Positions 37,818 to 45,997 are shown, numbered from the stretch's first letter. The stretch is DNA of 57,674 nucleotides from an uncultured bacterium (GCA_949288725.1 CASELF010000086.1:1-57674), one strand, 5' to 3'. Notes: generated by a model from the letters alone, not told the origin. Numbers and translations are program-made.

Positions 37818-38231
37818 CTAAATATTACAACAAGCAAGTTTTTCTTTCAAACCCTTTGGAGCTGAATAATAACTTTCCTGAGTTTTTGTATCAACACAAA
37901 TTTGCATGCTTTTTGCTTTGAACATTTTTTCATTAGTTTGTGCATCAAAAATGGTGTATTTTATAATCAGGCATGGTTCAATTTCTTCAAGTGAAGATAT
38001 TACTTTTAACTTCTGATTAAACTTGCATGGTTTCATAAACTTCAAGTCCATAGTCGCAACCGGGTAGGCAACACAATCTCGAGCCATATCTGTGTAGTCA
38101 TAACCAATTTTTGCCAACAGGTCACAACGAGCAGTCTCGAGATATTTTATATAATTTCCATGCCAGACCACATTCATAGGATCAAGATCGAAGAACTGGA
38201 CGGTTATGTAGGTTTCTGCTTCAATTTTCAT
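37818..38231 (-). CDS. Hotdog acyl-thioesterase (4-hydroxybenzoyl-CoA thioesterase type)
   Basis: A 137-residue hotdog enzyme. QFFDLDPMNVVWHGNYIKYLETARCDLL carries the active-site Asp of the 4HBT/YbgC family; the later YPVATMDLKFMKPCKFNQKL fits the same fold. It would release or edit acyl groups from the ACP in the polyene pathway. The start is the ATG with GAGG five bases upstream; a TTG four codons earlier is less likely. It is embedded in the leftward operon, eight bases from the ligase gene. Confidence 0.88.
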   Translation of the reverse strand: MKIEAETYITVQFFDLDPMNVVWHGNYIKYLETARCDLLAKIGYDYTDMARDCVAYPVATMDLKFMKPCKFNQKLKVISSLEEIEPCLIIKYTIFDAQTNEKMFKAKSMQICVDTKTQESYYSAPKGLKEKLACCNI

Positions 38232-38251
38232 TTTATACCTCAAATTTTAGA

Positions 38252-39793
38252 CTACTTTACAAATATACCCGAAGAATATGTTATGTCATTAGCCACATAG
38301 GCAAATTCAACAGAGTTTTCTTTTAACGTTAATTTCAAAGTTATAATTACATCAGCTTTTATTATATTTGAAAATTTAACTTTTTTTACTTCTTCTTCAG
38401 AAATTTTTATATTAAAAATATCTTCTGCAAAGTATTTGGCAAAATAAATTTGTACAACTCCCGGTAATATTGGCATCACATCAAAATGCCCTTTGAAAAA
38501 GTTGCAATTTTTTTTGAAGATTAAATCTATTTTTGCGGAATTTTCGGAAATGTTTCTGGATTTTACAAAAGGCAAAGATAGATTCATCCCAAATATTCTG
38601 TGTAATTTAGCCTTATCAACTTTACCGTTCATAGTTCTTGGGATTTCATCCAAAAAGCGCCATCTTTTAGGTAAAATTTCACTATATTGCCCGAGATAAT
38701 CTCTTAATTCTGTCTTTTCGAGTGTAACATCATCGGTTACAACTGCGCAGGCAATTCTTTCTTCATAAGCCATGCAGTAGCAATCTTTAACTTTTTCGTG
38801 TCTTTTTAGGTGCGTTTCTAATTCATCCAAAGATATTCGCTTTTCCAGAATTTTGACTATCCTGTCTGCACGTTTTTTTACAACGAATTTCCCTGCCTGA
38901 GTAAATTCAATAATATCGGACAACACGATTTTGTCAGGCGGGAAAAAATCTGAAGAAATTACAATTTGGCTATTTTCATTGGTTGTGACTTGTACAGCCT
39001 TGAAAACTTGGAAATCTTCATTATCTCTTTTGAATGCTATGTTGCCGGTTTCTGTGCTGCCATATATATCAATAACGTCAGTATACTTTTTAAAGTAATT
39101 CAGGATCTCCGGCTTCAATTTAGCACCTGCAAGGAACAGTTTTTCCGGTGATTTTTCAAAAACAAAATCGTATTTTGCTAATTTTTCCATAAATGACGGG
39201 GTTGAAATCAAAATGTAATTGTCTTTAACATCTAATTGTTCAGGAAATTCAATTTTTTTTTGGTTTATTTTACAATTTCCCACAAATGGAAGGATAAAGT
39301 TGAATACTAATCCGAAACTGTGAGCAAGTGATGTTGTAGCTACCAAAATAGTATCTTCTTTTATGTCAAACTCTTCAATGGTACAATATGCTTCAACTTC
39401 CGTGTTATGTAATGTTTTTCCGATTGGTTTTGGTTCTCCTGTTGAGCCTGAAGTGTAGAAGTTAATCATTACATTCTTCGGGTCTATTTTAGTATTTATA
39501 GTCCCTTCTGCTTGAGTTGGTTTTTTAGGTAATATATGTTCAAAATTCAGATGATTTACACGTGTTCTGTCTGAAATCAGATAAATATTTTTGTTTGCAA
39601 AGATTGATGCAAAGAAATTTACTGCAAACTCAAAGTAATTATCTCCAAGCAGAATAGTATTTTTTATGGGAGAGCTTTCAAACTCACGTATTTGTCCGTA
39701 AACAAATTTTTTGAATTCTCCATAAGTTACATCAGGATTCACAAAAATAATATCGTTGTCATATTTGTCTGTGTAAAATTTATCTAAAATCAT
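38252..39793 (-). CDS. AMP-dependent acyl/aryl ligase fused to hotdog dehydratase
   Basis: A 513-residue two-domain protein. Residues 1-405 are an adenylate-forming ligase (INFYTSGSTGEPKPIGK P-loop, DIYGSTETGN, KRADRIVKI hinge, MNGKVDKAKL with the catalytic lysine). It would activate a carboxylic acid starter and load an ACP. Residues ~425-513 form a FabZ/ApeI-like dehydratase domain (FFKGHFDVMPILPGVVQIYFA). In many aryl polyene systems these are separate proteins. The gene overlaps its upstream neighbour by four bases. Confidence 0.9.
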   Translation of the reverse strand: MILDKFYTDKYDNDIIFVNPDVTYGEFKKFVYGQIREFESSPIKNTILLGDNYFEFAVNFFASIFANKNIYLISDRTRVNHLNFEHILPKKPTQAEGTINTKIDPKNVMINFYTSGSTGEPKPIGKTLHNTEVEAYCTIEEFDIKEDTILVATTSLAHSFGLVFNFILPFVGNCKINQKKIEFPEQLDVKDNYILISTPSFMEKLAKYDFVFEKSPEKLFLAGAKLKPEILNYFKKYTDVIDIYGSTETGNIAFKRDNEDFQVFKAVQVTTNENSQIVISSDFFPPDKIVLSDIIEFTQAGKFVVKKRADRIVKILEKRISLDELETHLKRHEKVKDCYCMAYEERIACAVVTDDVTLEKTELRDYLGQYSEILPKRWRFLDEIPRTMNGKVDKAKLHRIFGMNLSLPFVKSRNISENSAKIDLIFKKNCNFFKGHFDVMPILPGVVQIYFAKYFAEDIFNIKISEEEVKKVKFSNIIKADVIITLKLTLKENSVEFAYVANDITYSSGIFVK

Positions 39794-40191
39794 CCTCTAT
39801 ACTTCTTTCTCAAAACTATTCTTACAATATATTCAACCATAAACATTACGCCTAGTGCAAAATATGAAATACACCCATTATATAATGCCCACCATTTTTC
39901 CTCTAAAAAAACTGTAATTATTGAAATTACAAGGTTTATGAGCATAAATACACACCAAACATAGGTGAGATTTCGCGTGTATGTTTTGGTGAACGGATCT
40001 AACTCTCCTTCAAATTGTTTGGCAATTTTTTGGATAATTGTTTCGTCTCTAAATAAAGATGAGAAAAAGACTATAAAAACAGTCAAATTAGCCAAAACAG
40101 GGTAAAACTTTACAAAATGAATTTGTGTGTAATGAAAAATTAAAATTACAGTTAATGTAATAAAAATAGGAAAAATAAATTTTAAATTCAT
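39790..40191 (-). CDS. Polytopic membrane protein of the polyene cluster (COG4648-like)
   Basis: A 133-residue protein with four hydrophobic segments and the conserved-looking middle KQFEGELDPFTKTYTRNLTYVW. Small four-helix proteins of this kind sit between the ACP and ligase genes in aryl polyene clusters, and I place it there by that match and by context. Its biochemical role is not known; an intermediate-handling or scaffold role at the membrane is inferred. It overlaps both neighbours by four bases. Confidence 0.75.
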   Translation of the reverse strand: MNLKFIFPIFITLTVILIFHYTQIHFVKFYPVLANLTVFIVFFSSLFRDETIIQKIAKQFEGELDPFTKTYTRNLTYVWCVFMLINLVISIITVFLEEKWWALYNGCISYFALGVMFMVEYIVRIVLRKKYRG

Positions 40192-40442
40192 TTCAAAAGT
40201 TCTTCAATAGCTTTTGCAACATCTTCTACCGTTTTAATTTGTTTAAAGTTTTCCGGCGGGATTTTCTTTTCAGTAAAATACTGAAGCTTAACAGCTAAAT
40301 CCACAGCATCAATACTATCAAGCTCTAAATCTTCAAACAAATTTGCCTCAGGAGTTATAAGAGATTCTTCTATCTCAAAATCTTCAACAAGAATTTCTTT
40401 TAACTTGTCCATTATTTCATCATATGTAAAACTCTTACTCAT
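40188..40442 (-). CDS. Acyl carrier protein, polyene cluster (second in operon order)
   Basis: An 84-residue ACP. The phosphopantetheine attachment motif is DLELDSIDAVDL, with the serine to be modified by the Sfp-type PPTase at the end of the operon. Four-helix ACP layout and acidic composition are evident. It overlaps the preceding ACP gene by eight bases and the membrane-protein gene by four, so the ACP pair is translated together. Confidence 0.92.
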   Translation of the reverse strand: MSKSFTYDEIMDKLKEILVEDFEIEESLITPEANLFEDLELDSIDAVDLAVKLQYFTEKKIPPENFKQIKTVEDVAKAIEELLK

Positions 40443-40692
40443 TTATATTACTCCTTACAAAATCAGCGAGTGTTTTTACTGAGTAAAAATGCTTAGTGTT
40501 TTCTTCTTTGTCTGAAGAAAGTTTGAGGTTATACTTTTTCTTTAATGCCATTCCAAGTTCAAGGGCATCAATAGAGTCAAGACCTAGCCCATCATTAAAA
40601 AGAGGATCTTCGTCTTGAATGTCTGAAGCTTGAATATCTTCAAGTTCCAATGATTTTATTATCAATTCTTTTATTTCATTTTCCAATGTCAT
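40435..40692 (-). CDS. Acyl carrier protein, polyene cluster (first in operon order)
   Basis: An 85-residue ACP with attachment motif GLGLDSIDALELG. It differs clearly from the other ACP, suggesting division of labour (for example starter loading versus elongation), as in other clusters with two ACPs. It is 46 bases after the PlsC-like gene, the only appreciable gap inside the leftward operon. An internal promoter is possible but I cannot identify one. Confidence 0.92.
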   Translation of the reverse strand: MTLENEIKELIIKSLELEDIQASDIQDEDPLFNDGLGLDSIDALELGMALKKKYNLKLSSDKEENTKHFYSVKTLADFVRSNINE

Positions 40693-40738
40693 ATGCTTAA
40701 TTCCTATAATAATTTTATAACCTAATTTAAGAGCAAAG

Positions 40739-41470
40739 TCAATTTATGCATTCTTTAATTTTTTCTGATATGTGGTTGCGGGCTTTGATTTCACCGATGT
40801 TTTCTACATTATATTCAGAGATATTAATTTCAGGCAGAACTGTAATATTATAGTTAACTGTTTTTTCTCCGGCATCAAGCGGGGAGTGGTTTTTTATCAA
40901 AAAAGGGTAATCAGTTTCGATTTTAATAGGAACGATATTTATACCTGTCATAACTGCAAGTTGGGCTGCTCCTTTGTGAATTTTTATATTTTCTCCGGGT
41001 TGTGTTCTTGTGCCCGTTGGGAAAATTATAATATTGTAGCCGTCATTTAAGGCGTTTATGGCATCTTTTTTGAATATCTCAGGGTCTGTATCATTAATGA
41101 TATACAAGGATTTTACGATGTTTCGCATAATCGGATTTTTTAAAAGTTCTTTTTTAGCAAGACAAAGAGAGTTTGGCATTTGACCGATCAAAAGAATTAT
41201 GTCAATCAAGCTTGGGTGTGACGCTACAACTATTTTTCCGCGAATGTCTGATAAATTGCCGTTTATGCGCACACCGATTACTTTTGTAACTTCGATTACC
41301 CATATGAAAAACTTCCATGACTTATGAATAATTTCAGCATAATGCTTGCGTCTTTTGTTTTCGTCCAAAAATAATGCTAAAACGGGGAATAATACAAGTC
41401 CTATAAATAATGCGCCAATGCCGAAAATACTCATTTCAGCCATTACCAGAAAACTTCTTATAAACTTCAT
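40739..41470 (-). CDS. PlsC-like 1-acylglycerol-3-phosphate-type acyltransferase
   Basis: A 243-residue membrane-anchored acyltransferase. The N-terminus has a hydrophobic segment (GIGALFIGLVLFPVLALFL). Motif I is VVASHPSLIDI (H-x4-D), followed by CLAKKELLKNPI (motif II) and IIIFPTGTRTQPGE, where the family usually has F-P-E-G-T-R-S; Glu is replaced by Thr here. In the polyene cluster it probably esterifies the chain to a glycerolipid. It overlaps the KS-like gene by four bases. Confidence 0.88.
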   Translation of the reverse strand: MKFIRSFLVMAEMSIFGIGALFIGLVLFPVLALFLDENKRRKHYAEIIHKSWKFFIWVIEVTKVIGVRINGNLSDIRGKIVVASHPSLIDIILLIGQMPNSLCLAKKELLKNPIMRNIVKSLYIINDTDPEIFKKDAINALNDGYNIIIFPTGTRTQPGENIKIHKGAAQLAVMTGINIVPIKIETDYPFLIKNHSPLDAGEKTVNYNITVLPEINISEYNVENIGEIKARNHISEKIKECIN

Positions 41471-42057
41471 TTTGTTATCCTTTGAATTTGGTAAATGCGA
41501 CTTTTGAAAATATCGGTTTCTCCATTCAGAAAATCGATTAAGTCCTTGTATTCATCTGACGAATATTGGCTGTTATTTTCTGAAAGTTTGTATTCTCCTC
41601 TAGGGTTCTGTTTAACTGAAACAGAAAGACTTTTTATTCCGTTTAAGTTCTCTGCATAACAGAAAATTGCTTCATCATACAATATACTATCCAACAATCC
41701 TGCTGAAATAGTTTCTTTTCCTGCTGAAATAGAGTTGTAACCTTTTTTGTTCTTTTCAAGTAGTGAGAACAAGCCTATTACTGCATTGTGTACTGATGAA
41801 CTAAACCCTGATGGAGAAACTTCTCCTTCTTCTATTCTTTGATTTATCAGTTTTTCTACTCTTTCTACATCCCCGTATTCTGATGCAAACACCAACTGAG
41901 GTTCAGTGCCTTCGTCATATACTTTGTATAGCGTACATAAAGCAGCTCGACCGAATTTGTCCAGTTTTCTCCTTGTCATCATTGGGATAAACGAAACATC
42001 TATATCTTCACCTTCTACGTGGGAATATTTTTTTATGTCGAAAAAAACTTCTTTCAT
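41467..42057 (-). CDS. Ketosynthase-like chain-length-factor protein (N-terminal half only)
   Basis: A 196-residue protein matching only the N-terminal ketosynthase-like domain found in polyene clusters (FIPMMTRRKLDKFGRAALCTLYK, LVFASEYGDVERVEKL, SPSGFSSSVHNAVIGLFSLLEK). There is no active-site Cys/His/His set: the nucleophile region reads SAGKETISAGLLDS. It therefore cannot condense by itself and likely pairs with one of the two complete ketosynthases as a chain-length factor. It opens the leftward operon, right beside a divergent promoter, with no ribosome site before the ATG. Confidence 0.82.
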   Translation of the reverse strand: MKEVFFDIKKYSHVEGEDIDVSFIPMMTRRKLDKFGRAALCTLYKVYDEGTEPQLVFASEYGDVERVEKLINQRIEEGEVSPSGFSSSVHNAVIGLFSLLEKNKKGYNSISAGKETISAGLLDSILYDEAIFCYAENLNGIKSLSVSVKQNPRGEYKLSENNSQYSSDEYKDLIDFLNGETDIFKSRIYQIQRITK

Positions 42058-42066
42058 GATAATATA

Positions 42067-42095
42067 AGTATAATATTGTTAGAAAAATTCTGCAA
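42067..42095 (-). promoter_or_regulatory. Leftward polyene-operon promoter
   Basis: Read on the minus strand: TTGCAG at 42095-42090, a 17-base spacer, TATACT at 42072-42067. Transcription would start near 42060, within a few bases of the ATG at 42057, so the mRNA is probably leaderless. Confidence 0.6.
42069..42074 (+). promoter_or_regulatory. Rightward polyene-operon -10 box
   Basis: TATAAT at 42069-42074 on the plus strand overlaps the leftward TATACT box by four bases. A start near 42081 leaves a short leader with the AGAGGTGAG ribosome site before the ATG at 42107. No convincing -35 box is visible. The two -10 boxes cannot both be occupied at once. Confidence 0.45.
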
Positions 42096-42106
42096 TAAGA
42101 GGTGAG

Positions 42107-43171
42107 ATGATTAAAATTACAAAAACATCCGCAATTTGTAACTTAGGTAAGAATTTGGACGAAATTATCCAAAATGTTACCCGTGGTGCTATTTGTGAAC
42201 TTAAAATAAACTTTCCTCTTCCTCAGGCAGACTCGCTCAGATGTAATAATATGTTAGTTTGTTGTGTTAATCAGATGCAAGCTGAAATTTCTGCGTTGTT
42301 TGAAAAATATGATAAAACAAAAATAGGAATAGTAATTGCTTCAACAAACACAGGAATTGATATGTTTGAAGAAACTAAAAATCCTGAGTTTCTATGTATG
42401 AGTAATCCTGCCGAGTTTTTAAAGAATTATCTTAAAACGGAAGGCTTTTTTTGCGGAGTTTCTACGGCTTGTTCTTCCGGAATTAAGGCTTTCATCACTG
42501 CTGAAAAGTTAATCAAAAATGGTGTCTGTGATGCTGTAATCGTTGGTGGAACAGATGAAATTTCAAAATTCCCTCTTGCAGGCTTTAAGTCTTTGGAGGT
42601 TTTGTCCGAAAACCGTTCCAATCCATTCAGTAAGAATAGGACAGGCATGAATATTTCTGAGGCAGCTGCGTTATTTATTTTGGAAAAAGAAGGGCAAGGA
42701 GTAAATATTTTGGGCATGGGTGAAACTTCTGACGCCTATCATGCAGCAACTCCTGAGCCTGAAGGTATAGAGGCAGCAAATGCTATGATGATGGCGTTAA
42801 ATCAAGCGGGACTCGAGGCTTCTGAGATTGATTATATTAACCTTCACGGAACCGGCACTATTTCAAACGATTTGATGGAAGCAAATGCTGTTTATAAGAT
42901 TTTTGGTTCAACTGTTCCTGTTAGTTCTACAAAACCTCTAACAGGACATTGCCTCGGGGCTGCTGCGAGTATTGAAACTGCTATATGTTGTGCCTTATTA
43001 GAGAAAAATTCAAATATAGTTCCTCCGCATATTTATGATGGAGAATATGACTCAAATTTACCACCTTTGAAAATTGCAGGTAAAAATTGTTGTGTGGAGC
43101 GACTTAAAAATATTATGTGTAATGCTTTTGGCTTTGGTGGAACTAATGCTGTTATAATTTTAGGGAAATAA
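42107..43171 (+). CDS. Beta-ketoacyl-ACP synthase (polyene cluster)
   Basis: A condensing enzyme of 354 residues, somewhat shorter than the usual ~400. The complete catalytic set is present: C122 in STACSSG, H247 in LHGTGT, K276 in SSTKPLTGH and H281. The C-terminus has the standard NAFGFGGTNAVIIL. It would elongate the ACP-bound chain with malonyl-ACP. It is the first gene of the rightward operon, with a strong ribosome site; the dehydratase gene begins four bases after its stop. Confidence 0.93.
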   Translation: MIKITKTSAICNLGKNLDEIIQNVTRGAICELKINFPLPQADSLRCNNMLVCCVNQMQAEISALFEKYDKTKIGIVIASTNTGIDMFEETKNPEFLCMSNPAEFLKNYLKTEGFFCGVSTACSSGIKAFITAEKLIKNGVCDAVIVGGTDEISKFPLAGFKSLEVLSENRSNPFSKNRTGMNISEAAALFILEKEGQGVNILGMGETSDAYHAATPEPEGIEAANAMMMALNQAGLEASEIDYINLHGTGTISNDLMEANAVYKIFGSTVPVSSTKPLTGHCLGAAASIETAICCALLEKNSNIVPPHIYDGEYDSNLPPLKIAGKNCCVERLKNIMCNAFGFGGTNAVIILGK

Positions 43172-43175
43172 GAAG

Positions 43176-43628
43176 ATGTATGATTTAGAAAAAATATTGC
43201 CGCACAATTACCCGATGATATTGATTGACGATATTGTTGAAATAAACCTCGAAAAAGGGTATATCATAACGGAATTAACCATAAAAGAGGATAATCTTTT
43301 TTTTGATAAGGAATTAAATGGGGTGTCATACATCACAGGGATTGAGTTTATGGCGCAGACGATTGCTTGTTATGCGCATTTTAAGCACAATTCACCAACA
43401 CCTAAGTTGGGATTTTTGCTCGGAACAAGATCTTACAAAAGCAATGTTGATAAGTTTGAAAAAGGTGCGAAATACTTGGTTAAAGCCAATGAAATCTACT
43501 GCGATAACGAACTTGTTTCATTTGAATGTTTAATTTATAATGATAGTATGGAATGTTCAAGAGCTGTGGTGAATGCTTATCAACCGCAGGATGCTTCTGA
43601 ATTTTTGAATAGCGGAGTTGTGAAGTAA
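43176..43628 (+). CDS. Hotdog 3-hydroxyacyl-ACP dehydratase (ApeP-like)
   Basis: A 150-residue hotdog protein. The N-terminal LEKILPHNYPMILIDDIVE is the FabA/FabZ-like dehydratase signature, and GIEFMAQTIACYAHFK holds the second active-site position. This is the stand-alone dehydratase of aryl polyene clusters, working with the dehydratase domain fused to the ligase to give alternating double bonds. It overlaps the ketoreductase start by one base (TAATG). Confidence 0.88.
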   Translation: MYDLEKILPHNYPMILIDDIVEINLEKGYIITELTIKEDNLFFDKELNGVSYITGIEFMAQTIACYAHFKHNSPTPKLGFLLGTRSYKSNVDKFEKGAKYLVKANEIYCDNELVSFECLIYNDSMECSRAVVNAYQPQDASEFLNSGVVK

Positions 43629-44353
43629 TGGGAAAACAAGTTTTAATAACAGGTTCAAGTCGTGGGATAGGTAAAGAAATTGCTTTATATCTTGCACAGA
43701 ATGGGTATGATATTATTTTGCATTGCAATAAAAATACTCAAAAAGCCGAAGAAGTGCTTGAAGAATTGAAGAAAATCGGTGTTGAAGCACGTATTTTGAA
43801 ATTTGATACTTCTAACAGAGAAGAATGCAAAAAGGTTATAACAGAAGATATTGAACAGAATGGCATATATTTTGGTGTAGTTTTGAATGCAGGTATTGCA
43901 AGAGATGCCGTGTTTCCGGCAATGGAAGATGAAGCTTGGGACAGCGTTTTGAATACTAATCTTGGCGGATTTTATAATGTGTTAAAACCTATTGTGATGC
44001 CAATGATTGAAAATCGTATAAAGGGCAGGATTGTTACAATGTCGTCTATTTCAGGTATTCGAGGAAATTACGGACAGGTAAATTATAGTGCATCAAAGGC
44101 CGGAATTATTGGGGCTTCAAAGGCATTGGCACTTGAGCTTGCTAAAAGAAAGATTACAGTGAATTGTGTTGCCCCTGGTGTTATAGAAAGCGATATGACA
44201 AAAGATTTGCCTGTCGATGAGATGAAAAAACTTATTCCAATGAAGCGTTTTGGAACAGGAAAAGAGGTTGCAAGTCTTGTTAATTACCTCATGAGTGAAG
44301 ATGCAGGGTATATAACAGGGCAGGTGATTTCTGTAAACGGGGGAATGTACTGA
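43628..44353 (+). CDS. 3-ketoacyl-ACP reductase (FabG-like SDR)
   Basis: An NADPH-dependent short-chain dehydrogenase of 241 residues. The cofactor motif TGSSRGIGKEI, VLNAGIARD (NAG), the catalytic Ser in MSSISGIRGN, and Tyr-x-x-x-Lys in NYSASKAGIIG are all intact; GYITGQVISVNGGMY closes the fold. It reduces the 3-keto group after each condensation. Both ends overlap neighbours by a single base, so it is strictly coupled. Confidence 0.93.
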   Translation: MGKQVLITGSSRGIGKEIALYLAQNGYDIILHCNKNTQKAEEVLEELKKIGVEARILKFDTSNREECKKVITEDIEQNGIYFGVVLNAGIARDAVFPAMEDEAWDSVLNTNLGGFYNVLKPIVMPMIENRIKGRIVTMSSISGIRGNYGQVNYSASKAGIIGASKALALELAKRKITVNCVAPGVIESDMTKDLPVDEMKKLIPMKRFGTGKEVASLVNYLMSEDAGYITGQVISVNGGMY

Positions 44354-45579
44354 TGAGACGCGTCGTTGTTACAGGCATGTCCCAGATAAGTCCGTTAGGG
44401 CTTAATAGAGAGGCAGCTTTTGAGAAGCTTTTGTCAATGAAAAATTGTGTCCGTTATATGCCTGAGTTGGAAGTTTATACTCGTTTGAATACAAAGCTTG
44501 CGGCAATTGTTCCTGATTTTAAGGCTCCTGCGCATTTTAACAGAAAAGTCACAAGGACAATGGGGCGGGTTGGAATTTTGAGCGTTGTAAGTGCGGAAGA
44601 AGCTCTTCAAGATGCTGGGTTGATGGGAGATTCCATAATTACAGACGGCAGGACCGGCGTTAGTTATGGTTCTTCTTCAGGATCTTTGGAAAGCATAATT
44701 GATTTTTATTCAATGATGGTAGAAAAGGAAGTTCGAACAGTGACTTCCGGTAGTTACGTAAAGATGATGCCGCAGACAACAGCGGTAAATATTTCTCTTT
44801 ATTTCAAAACAACAGGACGTTTGATACCTTCATCAACGGCTTGTACATCCGGCTCAATGGGAATTGGATATGCTTATGAGGCGATTAAGAACGGATATGA
44901 AACCGTAATGATTGCAGGTGGTGCTGATGAATTACATCCGACTCAGATTGCAATTTTTGATACTCTTTATGCAACAAGTCAGATGAATGATTCTCCTGAA
45001 CTCACGCCAAAACCGTTTGATAAAAATCGTGACGGTCTTGTTATTGGCGAAGGTGCGGGCACTATGATATTGGAAGAGTATGAGCATGCCAAAAAACGTG
45101 GGGCCAAAATTTATGCTGAAGTTGTGGGATTTGGTACAAGTACCGATGGTACGCATATAACAAGTCCAAATCAAGAGAGAATGAAGTCTGCACTTGAGTA
45201 CGCATTAAAGGATGCCGAACTTTCCCCTGATGAAATAGGTTATGTGAATGCACACGGTACAGCAACTTTGCAAGGTGATGTTGCGGAAAGTAATGCAACT
45301 TATGAAGTATTTAAACGTGCGGTTCCGATAAGTTCCATCAAGAGTTATACAGGACACACTCTCGGGGCTTGTGGTGCTGTGGAAGCTGTTTTGTCTGTTG
45401 ATATGGCAAGGAAAAAATGGTTCTGTCCAACAGTTAATCTGGAAACGGTAGATGATGAGTGCGGCAAACTCGATTACATAAAGGGCGAGGGAAGAGAAAT
45501 TAAGACTCCTTACATTATGTCAAATAATTTTGCTTTTGGCGGTATAAATACTTCTTTGATATTCAAAATACCTGAATAA
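44353..45579 (+). CDS. Beta-ketoacyl-ACP synthase (FabF-like, polyene cluster)
   Basis: A full-length 408-residue ketosynthase: MRRVVVTGMSQISPLG at the N-terminus, C164 in SSTACTSG, H301 in NAHGTATLQGD, H335 in SYTGHTLGA, and NNFAFGGINTSLIF at the C-terminus. With the other KS and the chain-length-factor-like protein it makes a three-KS set. It is the last gene of the rightward operon; no clear terminator follows. Confidence 0.94.
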   Translation: MRRVVVTGMSQISPLGLNREAAFEKLLSMKNCVRYMPELEVYTRLNTKLAAIVPDFKAPAHFNRKVTRTMGRVGILSVVSAEEALQDAGLMGDSIITDGRTGVSYGSSSGSLESIIDFYSMMVEKEVRTVTSGSYVKMMPQTTAVNISLYFKTTGRLIPSSTACTSGSMGIGYAYEAIKNGYETVMIAGGADELHPTQIAIFDTLYATSQMNDSPELTPKPFDKNRDGLVIGEGAGTMILEEYEHAKKRGAKIYAEVVGFGTSTDGTHITSPNQERMKSALEYALKDAELSPDEIGYVNAHGTATLQGDVAESNATYEVFKRAVPISSIKSYTGHTLGACGAVEAVLSVDMARKKWFCPTVNLETVDDECGKLDYIKGEGREIKTPYIMSNNFAFGGINTSLIFKIPE

Positions 45580-45668
45580 GTTTTTAGCATGCCCATAAAT
45601 AAATAGCCATATGTATAATACACATGGAAAAGTGTTTATACTATGCTTTTGAATGGAAGGGTTTGAAT

Positions 45669-45815
45669 ATGAAAAGTAATTTAGAAGAAATTTTAAGTTT
45701 AATGTCAGAAGGTTTAGGAAGTGACGAAATAGCAAAAAAGCTTGGTATTAGTAAGCATACAGTAAAAGCATACATGAGTGTTATAGCGAAAAAAGAAAAA
45801 AATGAACAAAAATAA
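45669..45815 (+). CDS. 48-residue stand-alone LuxR/GerE-type HTH protein
   Basis: Start chosen at the ATG with GGAAGGG eight bases upstream; an in-frame ATG at 45624 would add 15 residues without a ribosome site. The whole protein is one helix-turn-helix: EILSLMSEGLGSDEIAKKLG, then ISKHTVKAYMSVIAKKEK, the GerE-type scaffold and recognition helices. There is no sensor or receiver domain. TATAAT lies at 45614-45619. It sits 89 bases after the last polyene gene and could regulate that cluster, but this is only positional. Confidence 0.7.
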   Translation: MKSNLEEILSLMSEGLGSDEIAKKLGISKHTVKAYMSVIAKKEKNEQK

Positions 45816-45836
45816 AAGAAAAATATAAAAAAGGGG

Positions 45837-45864
45837 TTTACAAAAAAAAATTAGCATGTACAAT
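45837..45864 (+). promoter_or_regulatory. Promoter for tRNA-Ala
   Basis: TTTACA at 45837-45842, a 16-base spacer and TACAAT at 45859-45864. Transcription would start near 45871. The leader before the tRNA contains a small hairpin (GTAACC-7-GGTTAC, 45871-45889), presumably trimmed by processing. Confidence 0.6.
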
Positions 45865-45920
45865 AAAAAAGTAACCACTAAGCGGTTACACGGAGCGTAA
45901 GTTCCGACCCCAAAGAATGC

Positions 45921-45996
45921 GGGGGATTAGCTCAATTGGTAGAGCACCTGCTTTGCACGCAGGGGGTTAGGAGTTCGAGTCTCCTATTCTCCACCA
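45921..45996 (+). tRNA. tRNA-Ala (anticodon TGC)
   Basis: A 76-base cloverleaf with encoded CCA. The acceptor stem GGGGGAT / ATTCTCC contains the G3-U70 wobble pair that identifies alanine tRNAs. The D arm is GCTC-AATTGGTA-GAGC, the anticodon arm CCTGC-TTTGCAC-GCAGG (anticodon TGC), the T arm AGGAG-TTCGAGT-CTCCT. It stands alone with its own promoter and terminator. Confidence 0.98.
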
Positions 45997-45997
45997 T

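Noticed and set aside
33760..45579. Reading the cluster as a duplicate primary fatty-acid synthase, or as a flexirubin/dialkylresorcinol locus
   Set aside because: There are no fabD, fabH, fabI or acpP-plsX neighbours. MMPL, LolA-like, ligase and KS-half genes are typical of aryl polyene loci. No DarA/DarB or ammonia-lyase is present.
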